A DNA stretch of 64,000 bases, taken from Oxalobacteraceae sp. CFBP 8761 (GTDB taxonomy: Bacteria > Pseudomonadota > Gammaproteobacteria > Burkholderiales > Burkholderiaceae_D). A program made the translations under genes and the position numbers. Of this stretch, positions 42,633-54,979 are shown in pieces; within the stretch, counting starts at the first letter, position 1; every line of letters starts with the position of its first letter. The notes beneath the pieces are model-generated. The model was not told the origin of the DNA, did no database searches, and worked only from the letters and a program-made list of their open reading frames with translations. The stretch covers positions 1,172,056 through 1,236,055 of the forward strand of contig JACYUE010000002.1 in the NCBI GenBank assembly GCA_014841595.1, read 5' to 3'.

Positions 42633-43358
42633 TCAGTGATCGGCGCTCGGGGCCATGGCCGGACCAGCCGCGACGGCTGCGATGCCTTTTGGCTGCACGA
42701 CGCTCAGCGACGTGGTGTAGCTCGACGTCGCGTATTGCAGGCCGGCACGCTCGCCCGCCGTCTTGTCGGTGTGCTCGGTCTCCAGCACATACAGGCCTTT
42801 CCATGGCATGTCGAACCTGACGACGCCGCTGTCATCCGACTCCGCTTCTTTCGCCCAGCCGCTCTGGACGATCGCATTGACCTTTGCTTTTGGCAACGGC
42901 TGGCCCTTGTAGAACACCTTGAATTCGCCGGCCTTGCCCGTCGGGACGAGGTCGAGCGTCAGTGTCGGCTGCTGCGCAGCGAAGCTGGTGGCCATGCGTG
43001 CGGCCGGCACCCAGATGTGGTTGAGCTTCTTGCCGTTCTCATCTGTTTCCCAGCTCGGGTAGGCATTGTCTTCGGCGACGATCGCGTCACCCGCCGCCGG
43101 CGTGGTGCCGCTGACCAGGTAACCCTTGGCCGTCTTGTCCAGCTTGAGTGTACGTTCGCCCTTGGCGCCCAGCAGCGTCGCGCTCGGAGCGCCAAACTTG
43201 TCGAGCAGGCCCGGCGTGGTTTCACGCTGGTTCAGGGCAAACTCGCCGAACTGCAGCTTGACCGCCTTGCCGTCCTGCTCGAACCAGATTTGGTGGGCCT
43301 GTGCAGCAGGCGCGGCGACCAGCATGGCGACGAGGGAGGAGAGCAGAATCTTGTTCAT
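42633..43358 (-). CDS. DUF4198 family periplasmic protein
   Basis: 241 residues with a signal peptide (about 1-22, ends AAQA) and a DUF4198 (PF10670) beta-rich body starting 'HQIWFEQDGKAVKLQFGEF'. Similar proteins include NikK/CbiK-like nickel or cobalt transport components and TonB-linked iron locus proteins. The N-terminal mature His ('AHQIW') is the usual candidate metal ligand. It is the first gene of the Fur-regulated run. The ATG at 43358 is chosen over one 17 codons upstream because it gives a proper signal peptide. Confidence 0.82.
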   Translation of the reverse strand: MNKILLSSLVAMLVAAPAAQAHQIWFEQDGKAVKLQFGEFALNQRETTPGLLDKFGAPSATLLGAKGERTLKLDKTAKGYLVSGTTPAAGDAIVAEDNAYPSWETDENGKKLNHIWVPAARMATSFAAQQPTLTLDLVPTGKAGEFKVFYKGQPLPKAKVNAIVQSGWAKEAESDDSGVVRFDMPWKGLYVLETEHTDKTAGERAGLQYATSSYTTSLSVVQPKGIAAVAAGPAMAPSADH

Positions 43359-43411
43359 GGTGAGCGCTTTGTGGTTGTTGGTCGGATCAGACGAGCAGTA
43401 TGCCGACAAGA

Positions 43412-43439
43412 ATTATAATGCGAATCATTCTCATTTCAA
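43412..43439 (-). promoter_or_regulatory. Fur-controlled promoter of the DUF4198 operon
   Basis: On the minus strand TTGAAA (complement of 43434-43439) and TATAAT (complement of 43412-43417) are 16 bp apart. Between and over them lies 43414-43432, which matches the 19-bp Fur consensus at 15 of 19 positions (core AATGCGAATCATTCTC). Iron-loaded Fur here would block RNA polymerase. Confidence 0.85.
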
Positions 43440-43557
43440 AACATTTTTACGACCGCGTCCAGCGGGGCGATGAAGCGGCTTGCCGTCGTGCCTGCCCAGG
43501 CATGCCGTCAAGAAGCAGCCGATGTACAATCGTGCCTCGTTCTTATCGGCCTCTTCT

Positions 43558-44475
43558 ATGCTCTCTCGACGTACTTCCCTCGTGGCCTGCGCCGCGCTGT
43601 TGCTGGCCGCCTGCGGCAGCACCCCGACCCCGGCTCCCGTCACTCCCGTTGCCGCCCCCAAGGCGGCGCCATTGCCTCCCAAGAAAATTCGTATCGGCCT
43701 GGCCCTCGGTGGCGGCGCCGCGCGCGGGTTCGCCCATATCGGCGTCATCAAGGCACTCGAAGCCCAGGGTATCTACCCGGAAATCGTCGTCGGCACCAGC
43801 GCCGGCTCGGTCGTCGGCGCGCTGTATGCGTCGGGCGTGAACGGCTTTGCGCTGCAAAAGACGGCCATGACCATGGACGAGGCCACCATCTCGGACTGGG
43901 CGCTGCCGCTGTTCAGCAAATCGACGGGCCTGCTCAAGGGTGAAGCGCTGCAGAGCTATGTGAACAAGGCCGTCAACAACGTGCCGATCGAGAAGTTGAA
44001 ACTGCGCTTTGGCGCCGTGGCCACCGACCTGAAAACGGGCCAACCGATCCTGTTCAGCCGCGGCAATACGGGGATGGCCGTGCGCGCGTCATCCAGCGTG
44101 CCGAGCGTGTTCCAGCCAGTCGTCATCGGCAACAAGAGCTACGTCGATGGTGGCCTGGTCGCGCCGGTGCCGGTGCGCTATGTGCGCGACATGGGCGCCG
44201 ATTTCATTATCGCGGTCAATATCTCGAGCGCGACCGAGGGCGCAGCCACGGCCAGTTCGCTCGACGTGCTGATGCAGACCTTCTCGATCATGGGCCAGCG
44301 CCTGAATCACTTCGAGCTCAAGGATGCCGACATCGTCATCACGCCGGCACTGGGCAATATGGGCTCGAGCGATTTCGGTGGCCGCAACCTGGCCATCCTG
44401 GCGGGCGAGCAGGCCGCCGCCGCCGTCATGCCGCAAATCAAGGCCAAACTGAAACTCAAACAGCAAGTTCCCTGA
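43558..44475 (+). CDS. Patatin-like phospholipase lipoprotein (RssA-type)
   Basis: 305 residues. A lipoprotein signal with lipobox LLAAC is followed by a Pro/Ala-rich stretch and a patatin domain. The oxyanion loop 'LGGGAARGFAHIGVIKAL', nucleophile S81 in GTSAGS, and catalytic D197 in 'DGGLVAPVPVRY' make a complete Ser-Asp dyad, so it should be an active esterase or phospholipase. It would sit on the periplasmic side, anchored by lipid. The ATG at 43558 gives a standard signal. The next gene follows 11 bp later. Confidence 0.88.
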   Translation: MLSRRTSLVACAALLLAACGSTPTPAPVTPVAAPKAAPLPPKKIRIGLALGGGAARGFAHIGVIKALEAQGIYPEIVVGTSAGSVVGALYASGVNGFALQKTAMTMDEATISDWALPLFSKSTGLLKGEALQSYVNKAVNNVPIEKLKLRFGAVATDLKTGQPILFSRGNTGMAVRASSSVPSVFQPVVIGNKSYVDGGLVAPVPVRYVRDMGADFIIAVNISSATEGAATASSLDVLMQTFSIMGQRLNHFELKDADIVITPALGNMGSSDFGGRNLAILAGEQAAAAVMPQIKAKLKLKQQVP

Positions 44476-44486
44476 GAAAGCCCACG

Positions 44487-44897
44487 ATGAACACCAAACC
44501 TTACCTGACCCTGGCGGACGCCAAACAGATCGGCGCTGCCGCCGAAGCCGAAGCCCTTGCCAACGGCTGGGCCGTGTCGATCGCCATCGTCGATGATGGC
44601 GGCCACCTGCTGTGGCAGCAGCGCCTGGACGGCGCGCCGCCGATCTCGTCGCACATCGCGCCCAGCAAGGCCAACACGGCCGCGCTCGGCCGCCGTGAGT
44701 CCAAGGTGTATGAAGACGTGATCAATGGCGGGCGCATGTCGTTTCTCAGCGCGCCGAAGCTCGAAGGCATGCTCGAGGGCGGCGTGCCCGTCATCGTCGA
44801 TGGCCACGTGATCGGCGCGGTCGGCGTGTCGGGCGTGAAATCGAACGAGGATGTGCAGATCGCCAAAGCCGGTATTGCCGCCTTGGGCGCGGAGTAA
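44487..44897 (+). CDS. GlcG/HbpS family heme-binding-like protein
   Basis: 136 residues matching DUF336/GlcG-HbpS (PF03928): 'LTLADAKQIGAAAEAEALANGWAVSIAIVDDGGHLLWQQRLDGAPPISSHIAPSKANTAA', then 'PVIVDGHVIGAVGVSGVKSNEDVQIAKAGIAAL'. HbpS of Streptomyces binds haem; GlcG in E. coli is of unknown function. No signal peptide is present. It follows the patatin gene closely and may share its transcript. Confidence 0.85.
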   Translation: MNTKPYLTLADAKQIGAAAEAEALANGWAVSIAIVDDGGHLLWQQRLDGAPPISSHIAPSKANTAALGRRESKVYEDVINGGRMSFLSAPKLEGMLEGGVPVIVDGHVIGAVGVSGVKSNEDVQIAKAGIAALGAE

Positions 44898-44958
44898 ATC
44901 GAGCGTACGGGCGCATGATTTTTGCAACTTCGGCGCCCGTATTTGCTGCAACGCCGCA

Positions 44959-44987
44959 TTGCCGAATGCCGTTGTACGCGCTATAAT
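44959..44987 (+). promoter_or_regulatory. Sigma-70 promoter of carAB
   Basis: TTGCCG (44959-44964), a 17-bp spacer and a perfect TATAAT (44982-44987). Transcription would start about 145 bp before the carA start, leaving room for a leader; no pyrimidine-linked attenuator is evident in it. Confidence 0.7.
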
Positions 44988-45140
44988 TCGGAAGTTTATC
45001 TAATTCAAACTTCGCCGTAGCGCATACCCACCAACCCTCATTCAACATGACCTCCAACACCCGGCGCAAGCAGTGCAGCGGGGTTAGCTGGATGTCGGTC
45101 TGACGTGGCGCAGCTACGGCAACTTTTACGGGAGTTGCCC

Positions 45141-46304
45141 TTGCCGCCATTCTTTTCCGGCCCCTCTGTTCCGGCCATTCTGGCCCTTGCTGACGGGACC
45201 ATCTTCAAAGGTTATTCCATCGGCGCCGTCGGTCACACGACCGGCGAAGTGGTGTTCAACACCGCCATGACCGGCTACCAGGAAATCCTTACCGACCCGA
45301 GCTATTCGCGTCAGATCGTCACGCTGACCTACCCGCACATCGGTAACTATGGCGTCAACACGACCGACGTGGAAGCATCGAAAGTGCACGCCGCTGGCCT
45401 CATCATTCGCGACCTGCCGCTGCTGGCGTCCAACTTCCGCTCGACCCAGTCGCTCGGCGACTACCTGAAGGCAGAGAACGTCGTCGCGATTGCCGGCATC
45501 GATACCCGCAAGCTGACCCGCATCCTGCGCGAGAAGGGCGCCCAGGCCGGCGCGATCCTCACCGCTGCGCAAGGCGCCGAGCCATCGACCGCGCAAGCGC
45601 TCGAACTGGCGCGCTCGTTCCCGGGCCTGGCTGGCATGGACCTGGCCAAGGTCGTCTCGGTGAAAGCGCCATACGAGTTCACCGAAACCGAATGGAAGCT
45701 GGGCGAAGGCTTCGGCAAGCAGACCAATCCCCGGTACCACGTGGTCGCCTTCGACTACGGCGTCAAGCGCAATATCCTGCGCATGCTGGCCGAGCGCGGC
45801 TGCAAGGTCACCGTGCTGCCGGCGCAGTCCACCGCCGCCGACGCGCTGGCGCTGAACCCGGACGGTATCTTCCTGGCCAATGGCCCGGGCGACCCGGAAC
45901 CATGCGACTACGCCATCGCCGCCTCGCGCGAGCTGATCGAAAAAGGCATCCCGACCTTCGGCATCTGCCTCGGTCACCAGATCATGGCGCTGGCCTCCGG
46001 CGCCAAGACCATGAAGATGAAGTTCGGCCACCACGGCGCGAATCACCCGGTGCAGGACCTCGATTCCAAGAAGGTCTTGATCACATCGCAGAACCACGGC
46101 TTTGCGGTCGATCCGACCACCTTGCCGGCAAACTGCCGCGTCACGCACGTGTCGCTGTTCGACGGCTCGCTGCAGGGTTTCGAGCGTACCGACAAACCCG
46201 CGTTCTGCTTCCAGGGTCACCCGGAAGCCTCGCCTGGGCCGACCGACGTCGCCTACCTGTTTGACCGCTTCATCGGCCTGATGCAAGCAGCGGAGAAAAA
46301 ATAA
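45141..46304 (+). CDS. carA: Carbamoyl-phosphate synthase small subunit
   Basis: Glutamine amidotransferase subunit that feeds ammonia to CarB for pyrimidine and arginine synthesis. About 387 residues: a small-chain domain ('[15 protein letters not shown]', '[15 protein letters not shown]'), then a class I GATase with nucleophile C276 in 'FGICLGHQ' and the His-Glu pair in '[11 protein letters not shown]'. No ATG is available. A TTG at 45141 with GGGAG six bases upstream (45130-45134) is the best start; TTG 45135 and GTG 45105 are alternatives. The stop is one base from carB. Confidence 0.93.
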   Translation: MPPFFSGPSVPAILALADGTIFKGYSIGAVGHTTGEVVFNTAMTGYQEILTDPSYSRQIVTLTYPHIGNYGVNTTDVEASKVHAAGLIIRDLPLLASNFRSTQSLGDYLKAENVVAIAGIDTRKLTRILREKGAQAGAILTAAQGAEPSTAQALELARSFPGLAGMDLAKVVSVKAPYEFTETEWKLGEGFGKQTNPRYHVVAFDYGVKRNILRMLAERGCKVTVLPAQSTAADALALNPDGIFLANGPGDPEPCDYAIAASRELIEKGIPTFGICLGHQIMALASGAKTMKMKFGHHGANHPVQDLDSKKVLITSQNHGFAVDPTTLPANCRVTHVSLFDGSLQGFERTDKPAFCFQGHPEASPGPTDVAYLFDRFIGLMQAAEKK

Positions 46305-46305
46305 T

Positions 46306-49536
<3,231 letters not shown>

Positions 49537-49571
49537 GCAGACGCAGTACCCGTCACACTGGAAGTCCAGTC

Positions 49572-49618
49572 AACCACAGAGCTCGCGCGGCCTTGGCGCC
49601 GCGTGCCTCTGTGGTTTT
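49572..49618 (+). terminator. Intrinsic terminator after carAB
   Basis: AACCACAGAG (49572-49581) pairs with CTCTGTGGTT (49607-49616), enclosing a second GC-rich dyad (CGCGGC/GCCGCG). A TTTTCGCTTTC tract follows. It lies between carB and greA. Confidence 0.75.
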
Positions 49619-49683
49619 CGCTTTCTTGTCGCGTTGGTACTATCCGCCCCGGCGGACCCGTCAAACAAACCAAGCAGAGAACC

Positions 49684-50157
49684 ATGACCACACCACTGAC
49701 CAAATTCGGCGCAGAACTCCTGAAAGAAGAGCTGCACCAGCTCAAGACGAAGGAACGCCGCAGCGTGATCGACGCGATCGCCGAAGCGCGTTCGCATGGC
49801 GACCTGTCCGAGAACGCCGAATACGACGCCGCCAAGGAGCGCCAGGCGTTCGTCGAAGGCCGTATCGCCGAGCTGGAAAGCAAGCTGAGCACCTCGCAGG
49901 TGATCGACCCGACCACGCTCGACGCCGAAGGCCGCGTGGTGTTCGCCGCCACCGTCGACCTGGAAGACCTCGATTCGAGCCAGAAGGTCACATACCAGAT
50001 CGTCGGCATGGACGAAGCCGACCTCAAGATGAACAAGGTCTCGATCACGTCGCCCATCGCGCGCGCGCTGATCGGCAAATACGCCGGTGACGTCGTTGAA
50101 GTGCAGGCGCCGTCCGGCCCGCGCGAATACGAAATCCTGGAAGTGCGCTACATCTGA
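49684..50157 (+). CDS. greA: Transcription elongation factor GreA
   Basis: 157 residues: an N-terminal coiled coil (about 1-75) with the tip acidic pair in 'RSHGDLSENAEYDAAKERQAF', then an FKBP-like C-terminal domain ending 'YEILEVRYI'. GreA enters the RNA polymerase channel and triggers cleavage of backtracked RNA. The ATG at 49684 gives the standard N-terminus. Its stop overlaps the DUF4149 start (TGATG). Confidence 0.94.
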   Translation: MTTPLTKFGAELLKEELHQLKTKERRSVIDAIAEARSHGDLSENAEYDAAKERQAFVEGRIAELESKLSTSQVIDPTTLDAEGRVVFAATVDLEDLDSSQKVTYQIVGMDEADLKMNKVSITSPIARALIGKYAGDVVEVQAPSGPREYEILEVRYI

Positions 50158-50651
50158 TGGACAGCGCCGCGCAGGGGCTCGCAGCAGGTCAGGCACCAGG
50201 CCGGGCGGGGCGCCTGCCGGCGGCGCGCCTGCTGGTGGCGGCGCTGTGGACCGGCAGCCTGTGGGCGCTGGGCTATATCGCCGCGCCAACAGCCTTCAAG
50301 GTGCTCGGCAGCGGGCAGGCCGGGGATCTGGTCGCCGTGCTGCTCACGCGCCAGGCGTGGTTGTCGATCGGCTGTGCGGTTGTGCTGGCGCTCTTGCTGT
50401 GGCGCTCGACCGACCTCGCCCCGCAGCGCCGGCGCTTTCTGGGCTGGCTCGTGATCGCGATGCTGGCGTGCGCGCTGGTGATTTTCGTGGGCTTGCAGCC
50501 CGGGATGGCACATCTGCGCGTGCTGGCCGGTGAGGCCGGGGTGCGTGCGTCGCCGTACTGGACGCAGTTTGCGGTCATGCATGGCGTGTCGCAGGTGTTT
50601 CACATGATCCAGAGCGTGCTGGGGGCATGGTTGCTCGTCAAGCTGCGGTGA
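50157..50651 (+). CDS. DUF4149 family membrane protein
   Basis: 164 residues with four membrane segments, matching DUF4149 (PF13664): 'AALWTGSLWALGYIAAPTAFKVL' and 'MHGVSQVFHMIQSVLGAWLL'. It shares one base of its start with the greA stop, so translation is coupled. The family is common next to greA in beta- and gammaproteobacteria; the function is unknown. Confidence 0.82.
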   Translation: MDSAAQGLAAGQAPGRAGRLPAARLLVAALWTGSLWALGYIAAPTAFKVLGSGQAGDLVAVLLTRQAWLSIGCAVVLALLLWRSTDLAPQRRRFLGWLVIAMLACALVIFVGLQPGMAHLRVLAGEAGVRASPYWTQFAVMHGVSQVFHMIQSVLGAWLLVKLR

Positions 50652-50681
50652 TTTTTAGCCCGCCGTACGCGCCACCGATAT

Positions 50682-50710
50682 AAAAAAACCGGGTTGCCCC
50701 GGTTTTTTTT
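50682..50710. terminator. Bidirectional terminator between DUF4149 and yhbY
   Basis: AAAAAACCGGG and CCCGGTTTTTT flank a 4-base loop TTGC, giving A- and T-runs on both sides. It serves both converging genes. Confidence 0.9.
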
Positions 50711-51179
50711 ACTTGTTCAGCGAGCTCTTCTTGGAGCTGGTCTGACGCGGCTTGGCACGCTTGATGTTGCCGCCTGCCGTGACGCGTTCGTTACCCTTGA
50801 GCATGACCTTGGTGACGCTCGGCTTCTTGGTGCCGCTGGCGCTGGCCTTGACGATCGTGACTTCGCGCATACCCGGGCCGGCCTTGCTGCTGCGTTCCTT
50901 GGCCGTCTCGACCTTCGGACGGTACAGCACCAACAGCTTGCCGATGTGCTGGACCTGGGCCGCGTCGAGGTCGGCGCTGATCTTGTCGTACATGGCAACG
51001 CGCGCTTCGCGGTCGTCACCGAACACGCGCACCTTGATCAGGCCGTGCGAGTCGAGGCTGTTGGCGACTTCCTTCATCACGGATTCGGTCAGGCCGTCGG
51101 CGCCGATCATGACAACAGGATTGAGCCCGTGGGCTTCTGCGCGCAGAGCACTGCGCTCGGCCGGAGTGAGTTTAAGCAT
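50709..51179 (-). CDS. yhbY: YhbY family RNA-binding protein (CRM domain)
   Basis: 156 residues. A CRM domain (about 3-95) with the 'GADGLTESVMKEVANSLDSHGLIKVRV' loop and a variant of the GxxG RNA-binding motif; it associates with pre-50S particles. A Lys/Ser-rich tail of about 60 residues follows that the E. coli protein lacks. It is divergent from rlmE with only 42 bp between start codons, a conserved arrangement. Confidence 0.9.
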   Translation of the reverse strand: MLKLTPAERSALRAEAHGLNPVVMIGADGLTESVMKEVANSLDSHGLIKVRVFGDDREARVAMYDKISADLDAAQVQHIGKLLVLYRPKVETAKERSSKAGPGMREVTIVKASASGTKKPSVTKVMLKGNERVTAGGNIKRAKPRQTSSKKSSLNK

Positions 51180-51221
51180 AATAAATTTTTGATGGACCTA
51201 TAAAAGCAGTATTCTACGCGA

Positions 51222-51869
51222 ATGGCCAAGAACAAATTAAACAAAAACTGGTTACACGACCATATTAACGATCCCTATGTCAAACTCGCGCAAAAAGAGG
51301 GCTACCGCGCCCGTGCCGCCTACAAACTGAAAGAAATCGACGAAGCTGAAAAACTCATCAAGTCGGGCAATGTTGTTGTCGACCTTGGCTGCACGCCAGG
51401 CAGCTGGGCCCAGTACACGCGGCGCAAGCTGGCCGGCAAGGACGGCGGCGGCATCCACGGCACCATCATCGGTCTGGATATTTTGCCAATGGAGCCGGTC
51501 GCCGATGTTCAATATATCCAGGGCGATTTCCGCGAAGAAGAGGTGCTGACGCAGCTCGACGTCGTGCTGGCCGATCGCAAAGTCGACGTGGTGCTGTCGG
51601 ACATGGCGCCGAACCTGTCGGGTATCGGCCACGCCGACGCGGCCCGCATGGAACATCTGATCGATCTGGCGATCGAATTCTCGCAGGCGCATCTGAAGCC
51701 GGGTGGCGCGCTGCTGGTGAAGTGTTTCAAGGACATGGGTTTTACCCAGATTCTGGAGAAATTCCGCCTCGAGTTTACGACAGTGAAGCAAATCAAACCC
51801 AAGGCCAGCCGCGATAAATCGTCCGAGATTTTCCTGCTGGGCAGGGGTCTGAAAAATCCGAGTGCGTAA
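51222..51869 (+). CDS. rlmE: 23S rRNA (uridine-2'-O-)-methyltransferase RlmE
   Basis: 215 residues. RlmE (FtsJ/RrmJ) methylates U2552 of 23S rRNA. The Rossmann-type SAM site is '[18 protein letters not shown]', and the catalytic K-D-K-E tetrad is represented by an N-terminal Lys, Asp in '[10 protein letters not shown]', Lys in 'LLVKCF' and a late Glu. A short basic N-terminus '[14 protein letters not shown]' precedes it. The ftsH gene follows 236 bp downstream. Confidence 0.93.
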   Translation: MAKNKLNKNWLHDHINDPYVKLAQKEGYRARAAYKLKEIDEAEKLIKSGNVVVDLGCTPGSWAQYTRRKLAGKDGGGIHGTIIGLDILPMEPVADVQYIQGDFREEEVLTQLDVVLADRKVDVVLSDMAPNLSGIGHADAARMEHLIDLAIEFSQAHLKPGGALLVKCFKDMGFTQILEKFRLEFTTVKQIKPKASRDKSSEIFLLGRGLKNPSA

Positions 51870-52105
51870 TTGGCGTGTGGTGACAGATCGCCCCTTGAAA
51901 TTCAGCCGCGCGGCCACCACATCTGCCGCGTGATCCCTTGTATTGCGACTGCGTTTCGGGCAGTTGGCGATGTCGGGAATGAATAAGACAGTCATTCGAT
52001 GGTATTTCGACACTACGGCTGGAGTTGCGTGGCAGCGTTGGCCTATTGCGGGTAAAATCAGAATACTGAAATCGGTAGAGATGCGTACGCATCGGAGGAG
52101 TGCTC

Positions 52106-53989
52106 GTGAATAATATGTTTTCCAAATCCGCCATCTGGGTGGTCGTCGCGCTGCTGTTGTTCATGCTGTTCAAGCAGTTTGACACCCACAGCGTCGCTGG
52201 CGGCAGCAAGACCATCGCTTATTCCGAGTTGCTCGATGAAGTGAAGTCGCGCCGCATCAAGGAAGTGCTGATCGAGGGCACCAACATCACCGCCACCCGC
52301 GCTGATGACACCAAGGTGCGCGCGACCGCCACCGGTCTCGACCGTGGCCTGATCGGTGACCTGCGCGAGTACGGCGTGCGCTTCGATGTCAAGCCACCAG
52401 AAGAGCCTTCGTTCCTGCAACAGGTCTTCATTTCGTGGTTCCCGATGCTTCTGCTGATCGGCGTCTGGGTGTTCTTTATGCGCCAAATGCAGGGCGGCGG
52501 CAAGGGCGGCGCGTTCTCCTTCGGCAAGTCGAAGGCACGCATGCTCGACGAAACCAACAACACCGTGACTTTCTCTGACGTCGCCGGTTGCGATGAAGCG
52601 AAAGAAGAAGTCTCCGAGATCGTCGACTTCCTGCGCGATCCAACCAAGTTCCAGAAACTGGGCGGCCGTATCCCGCGCGGCGTGCTGATGGTCGGTCCTC
52701 CAGGTACCGGTAAAACGCTGCTGGCCCGCGCCATCGCTGGCGAAGCCAAAGTGCCGTTCTTCTCGATTTCGGGTTCCGACTTCGTCGAGATGTTCGTCGG
52801 CGTCGGTGCAAGCCGTGTGCGCGACATGTTCGAGAACGCCAAAAAGCATTCGCCATGCATCATCTTCATCGACGAGATCGACGCTGTCGGTCGTCATCGC
52901 GGCGCCGGCATGGGCGGCGGTAACGACGAACGTGAACAAACGCTGAACCAGCTGCTGGTCGAGATGGATGGCTTTGAAGCGCAATCGGGCGTGATCGTCA
53001 TCGCTGCGACCAACCGCGCCGATGTGCTGGACAAAGCGCTGCTGCGTCCGGGCCGTTTCGACCGCCAGGTGATGGTGGGCCTGCCGGATATCCGCGGCCG
53101 CGAACAGATCCTGAACGTGCACATGCGCAAAGTGCCGATCGGCACCGACGTCAAGTCCGACATCCTGGCCCGCGGTACGCCTGGTTTCTCGGGCGCTGAT
53201 CTGGCCAATCTGGTCAATGAAGCGGCGCTGTTCGCAGCCCGCCGCAGCAAGCGCTTGGTCGAGATGATCGATTTTGAAGATGCGAAAGACAAGATCTTCA
53301 TGGGCCCGGAGCGCAAGTCGATGGTCATCCGCGAGGAAGAGCGCCGCAACACGGCCTATCACGAGTCGGGCCACGCGGTGATCGCCAAGCTGTTGCCAAA
53401 GGCCGATCCGGTGCACAAGGTCACGATCATGCCGCGTGGTTATGCGCTCGGCCTGACCTGGCAGCTGCCTGAGCACGATGCACTGTCGGGCTATAAAGAC
53501 AAGATGCTCGAGGAAATCTCGATCCTGTTCGGTGGTCGTATTGCCGAAGAGATCTTTGTCGGTCAGATGTCTACCGGCGCGTCGAATGACTTCTCGCGTG
53601 CAACCAAGCTGGCGCGCTCGATGGTGACCCGCTTCGGCATGTCCGACAGCATGGGCGTCATGGTCTACGAAGACAGCGAGAACGAAGGCTTCTTCGGCGG
53701 CGCTACCAAGACCATTTCGGAAGCGACCCAGCAAAAGGTCGATGCCGAGATCCGCGCGATCCTCGATACGCAGTACGCCCTGGCGCGTCGCCTGCTGGAA
53801 GAGAATCGCGACAAGGTCGAGATGATGACGAAGGCGCTGCTCGACTGGGAAACCATCGATGCCGACCAGATCAACGACATCATGGCGGGCCAGGAGCCAC
53901 GCAAGCCGACGACGGTGCTGACCAAGCGCACGCCGCCAGGTGACAGCGGCCCTGGTGGTGTGGCGCCAAACGCCACTGCACCAGCCTGA
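52106..53989 (+). CDS. ftsH: ATP-dependent zinc metalloprotease FtsH
   Basis: 627 residues from GTG 52106, which is spaced five bases from a GGAGGAG ribosome site (52094-52100); the GTG at 52100 would overlap that site. Two membrane helices (about 8-25 and 100-120), an AAA+ module with Walker A GPPGTGKT (197-204), Walker B '[12 protein letters not shown]' and SRH '[18 protein letters not shown]', and the zinc protease motif HESGH (419-423). It degrades membrane and regulatory proteins such as LpxC and sigma-32. The tail is Pro/Thr-rich. Confidence 0.94.
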   Translation: MNNMFSKSAIWVVVALLLFMLFKQFDTHSVAGGSKTIAYSELLDEVKSRRIKEVLIEGTNITATRADDTKVRATATGLDRGLIGDLREYGVRFDVKPPEEPSFLQQVFISWFPMLLLIGVWVFFMRQMQGGGKGGAFSFGKSKARMLDETNNTVTFSDVAGCDEAKEEVSEIVDFLRDPTKFQKLGGRIPRGVLMVGPPGTGKTLLARAIAGEAKVPFFSISGSDFVEMFVGVGASRVRDMFENAKKHSPCIIFIDEIDAVGRHRGAGMGGGNDEREQTLNQLLVEMDGFEAQSGVIVIAATNRADVLDKALLRPGRFDRQVMVGLPDIRGREQILNVHMRKVPIGTDVKSDILARGTPGFSGADLANLVNEAALFAARRSKRLVEMIDFEDAKDKIFMGPERKSMVIREEERRNTAYHESGHAVIAKLLPKADPVHKVTIMPRGYALGLTWQLPEHDALSGYKDKMLEEISILFGGRIAEEIFVGQMSTGASNDFSRATKLARSMVTRFGMSDSMGVMVYEDSENEGFFGGATKTISEATQQKVDAEIRAILDTQYALARRLLEENRDKVEMMTKALLDWETIDADQINDIMAGQEPRKPTTVLTKRTPPGDSGPGGVAPNATAPA

Positions 53990-54007
53990 CGCTCGCGCTA
54001 CCCCACG

Positions 54008-54033
54008 AAGGCACCCGCAAGGGTGCCTTTTTT
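54008..54033 (+). terminator. Intrinsic terminator after ftsH
   Basis: AAGGCACCC (54008-54016), loop GCAA, GGGTGCCTT (54021-54029), followed by TTTT. It separates ftsH from folP. Confidence 0.9.
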
Positions 54034-54098
54034 CATGATGGCGTTCGCTTGCTGCTTTGACTTACTGAGCAGCCTGCAGCGCCCGTACTACTGACACC

Positions 54099-54947
54099 AT
54101 GAACAAGACATTGCAATGCGGCCAATTCAGCTTCGCGCTCGATGGCGCCGCGTCCCTCGAGCCCGTCGTGATGGGCATTCTGAACATCACGCCGGATTCC
54201 TTTTCCGACGGCGGTCGCTATCAGGGCCTGGAATTCGCGCTGACGCACGCCGAGGCGATGATCCGCGATGGCGCCACGATGATCGACATCGGCGGCGAGT
54301 CGACCCGCCCTGGCTCCCCTGGCGTGCCTCTCGATGAAGAACTGCGCCGCGTGATGCCGACCCTGTACGCGCTGCGCACGCTGGACGTCGCGCTGTCGGT
54401 CGATACGACCAAACCTGAAGTGATGCGCGAGGCGCTGATTGCCGGCGCCGACATGCTCAACGACGTCAACGGCTTTCGTACGCCGGGCGCACTGGAAGCG
54501 GTGCAGGACAGCGACTGCGGCCTGTGCGTGATGCACATGCAAGCCACGCCAGCCACGATGCAGCAGGCGCCCCGGTATGATGACGTCGTGGGTGACGTGA
54601 TTGCGTTCCTGAGCGCACGCATTGACGCGATGACTGCGGCCGGCATCGAGCGCAGCCGTATCTGTGTCGACCCGGGCTTTGGCTTTGGCAAGACGGTCGA
54701 GCACAACTACGCGTTGCTGCGCGGCCTGGGCCGCATCCGGGATGAACTTGGCTTGCCGGTGCTGGCCGGCATGTCGCGCAAGTCGATGATCGGCGCCGTC
54801 ACCGGGCGTCCGGTTGAGCAGCGCACCGCCGGTAGTGTCGGCGCGGCATTGGCTGCGGTAGCGCAGGGCGCTAGAATCGTGCGTGTGCATGATGTTGCGG
54901 AGACGGTCGATGCGCTGAAGGTATGGCACGCGGCCATGCATCCATAA
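54099..54947 (+). CDS. folP: Dihydropteroate synthase
   Basis: 282 residues; condenses p-aminobenzoate with hydroxymethyl-dihydropterin pyrophosphate in folate synthesis and is the sulfonamide target. Both signatures are present: 'VMGILNITPDSFSDGGRY' and 'GATMIDIGGESTRPGSPGV', with pterin-site residues 'DVALSVDTTKPEVMREA' and 'VDPGFGFGKTVEHNYALLRGL'. It ends 32 bp before glmM and probably shares its transcript, a conserved pairing. Confidence 0.94.
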   Translation: MNKTLQCGQFSFALDGAASLEPVVMGILNITPDSFSDGGRYQGLEFALTHAEAMIRDGATMIDIGGESTRPGSPGVPLDEELRRVMPTLYALRTLDVALSVDTTKPEVMREALIAGADMLNDVNGFRTPGALEAVQDSDCGLCVMHMQATPATMQQAPRYDDVVGDVIAFLSARIDAMTAAGIERSRICVDPGFGFGKTVEHNYALLRGLGRIRDELGLPVLAGMSRKSMIGAVTGRPVEQRTAGSVGAALAAVAQGARIVRVHDVAETVDALKVWHAAMHP

Positions 54948-54979
54948 AAATTCGTTTTAATAAGAGAAAAGAGAACTAG

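Noticed and set aside
52058..53734. 558-codon frame antisense to ftsH
   Set aside because: Same reason: fully within ftsH, implausible composition, and ftsH is a certain gene.
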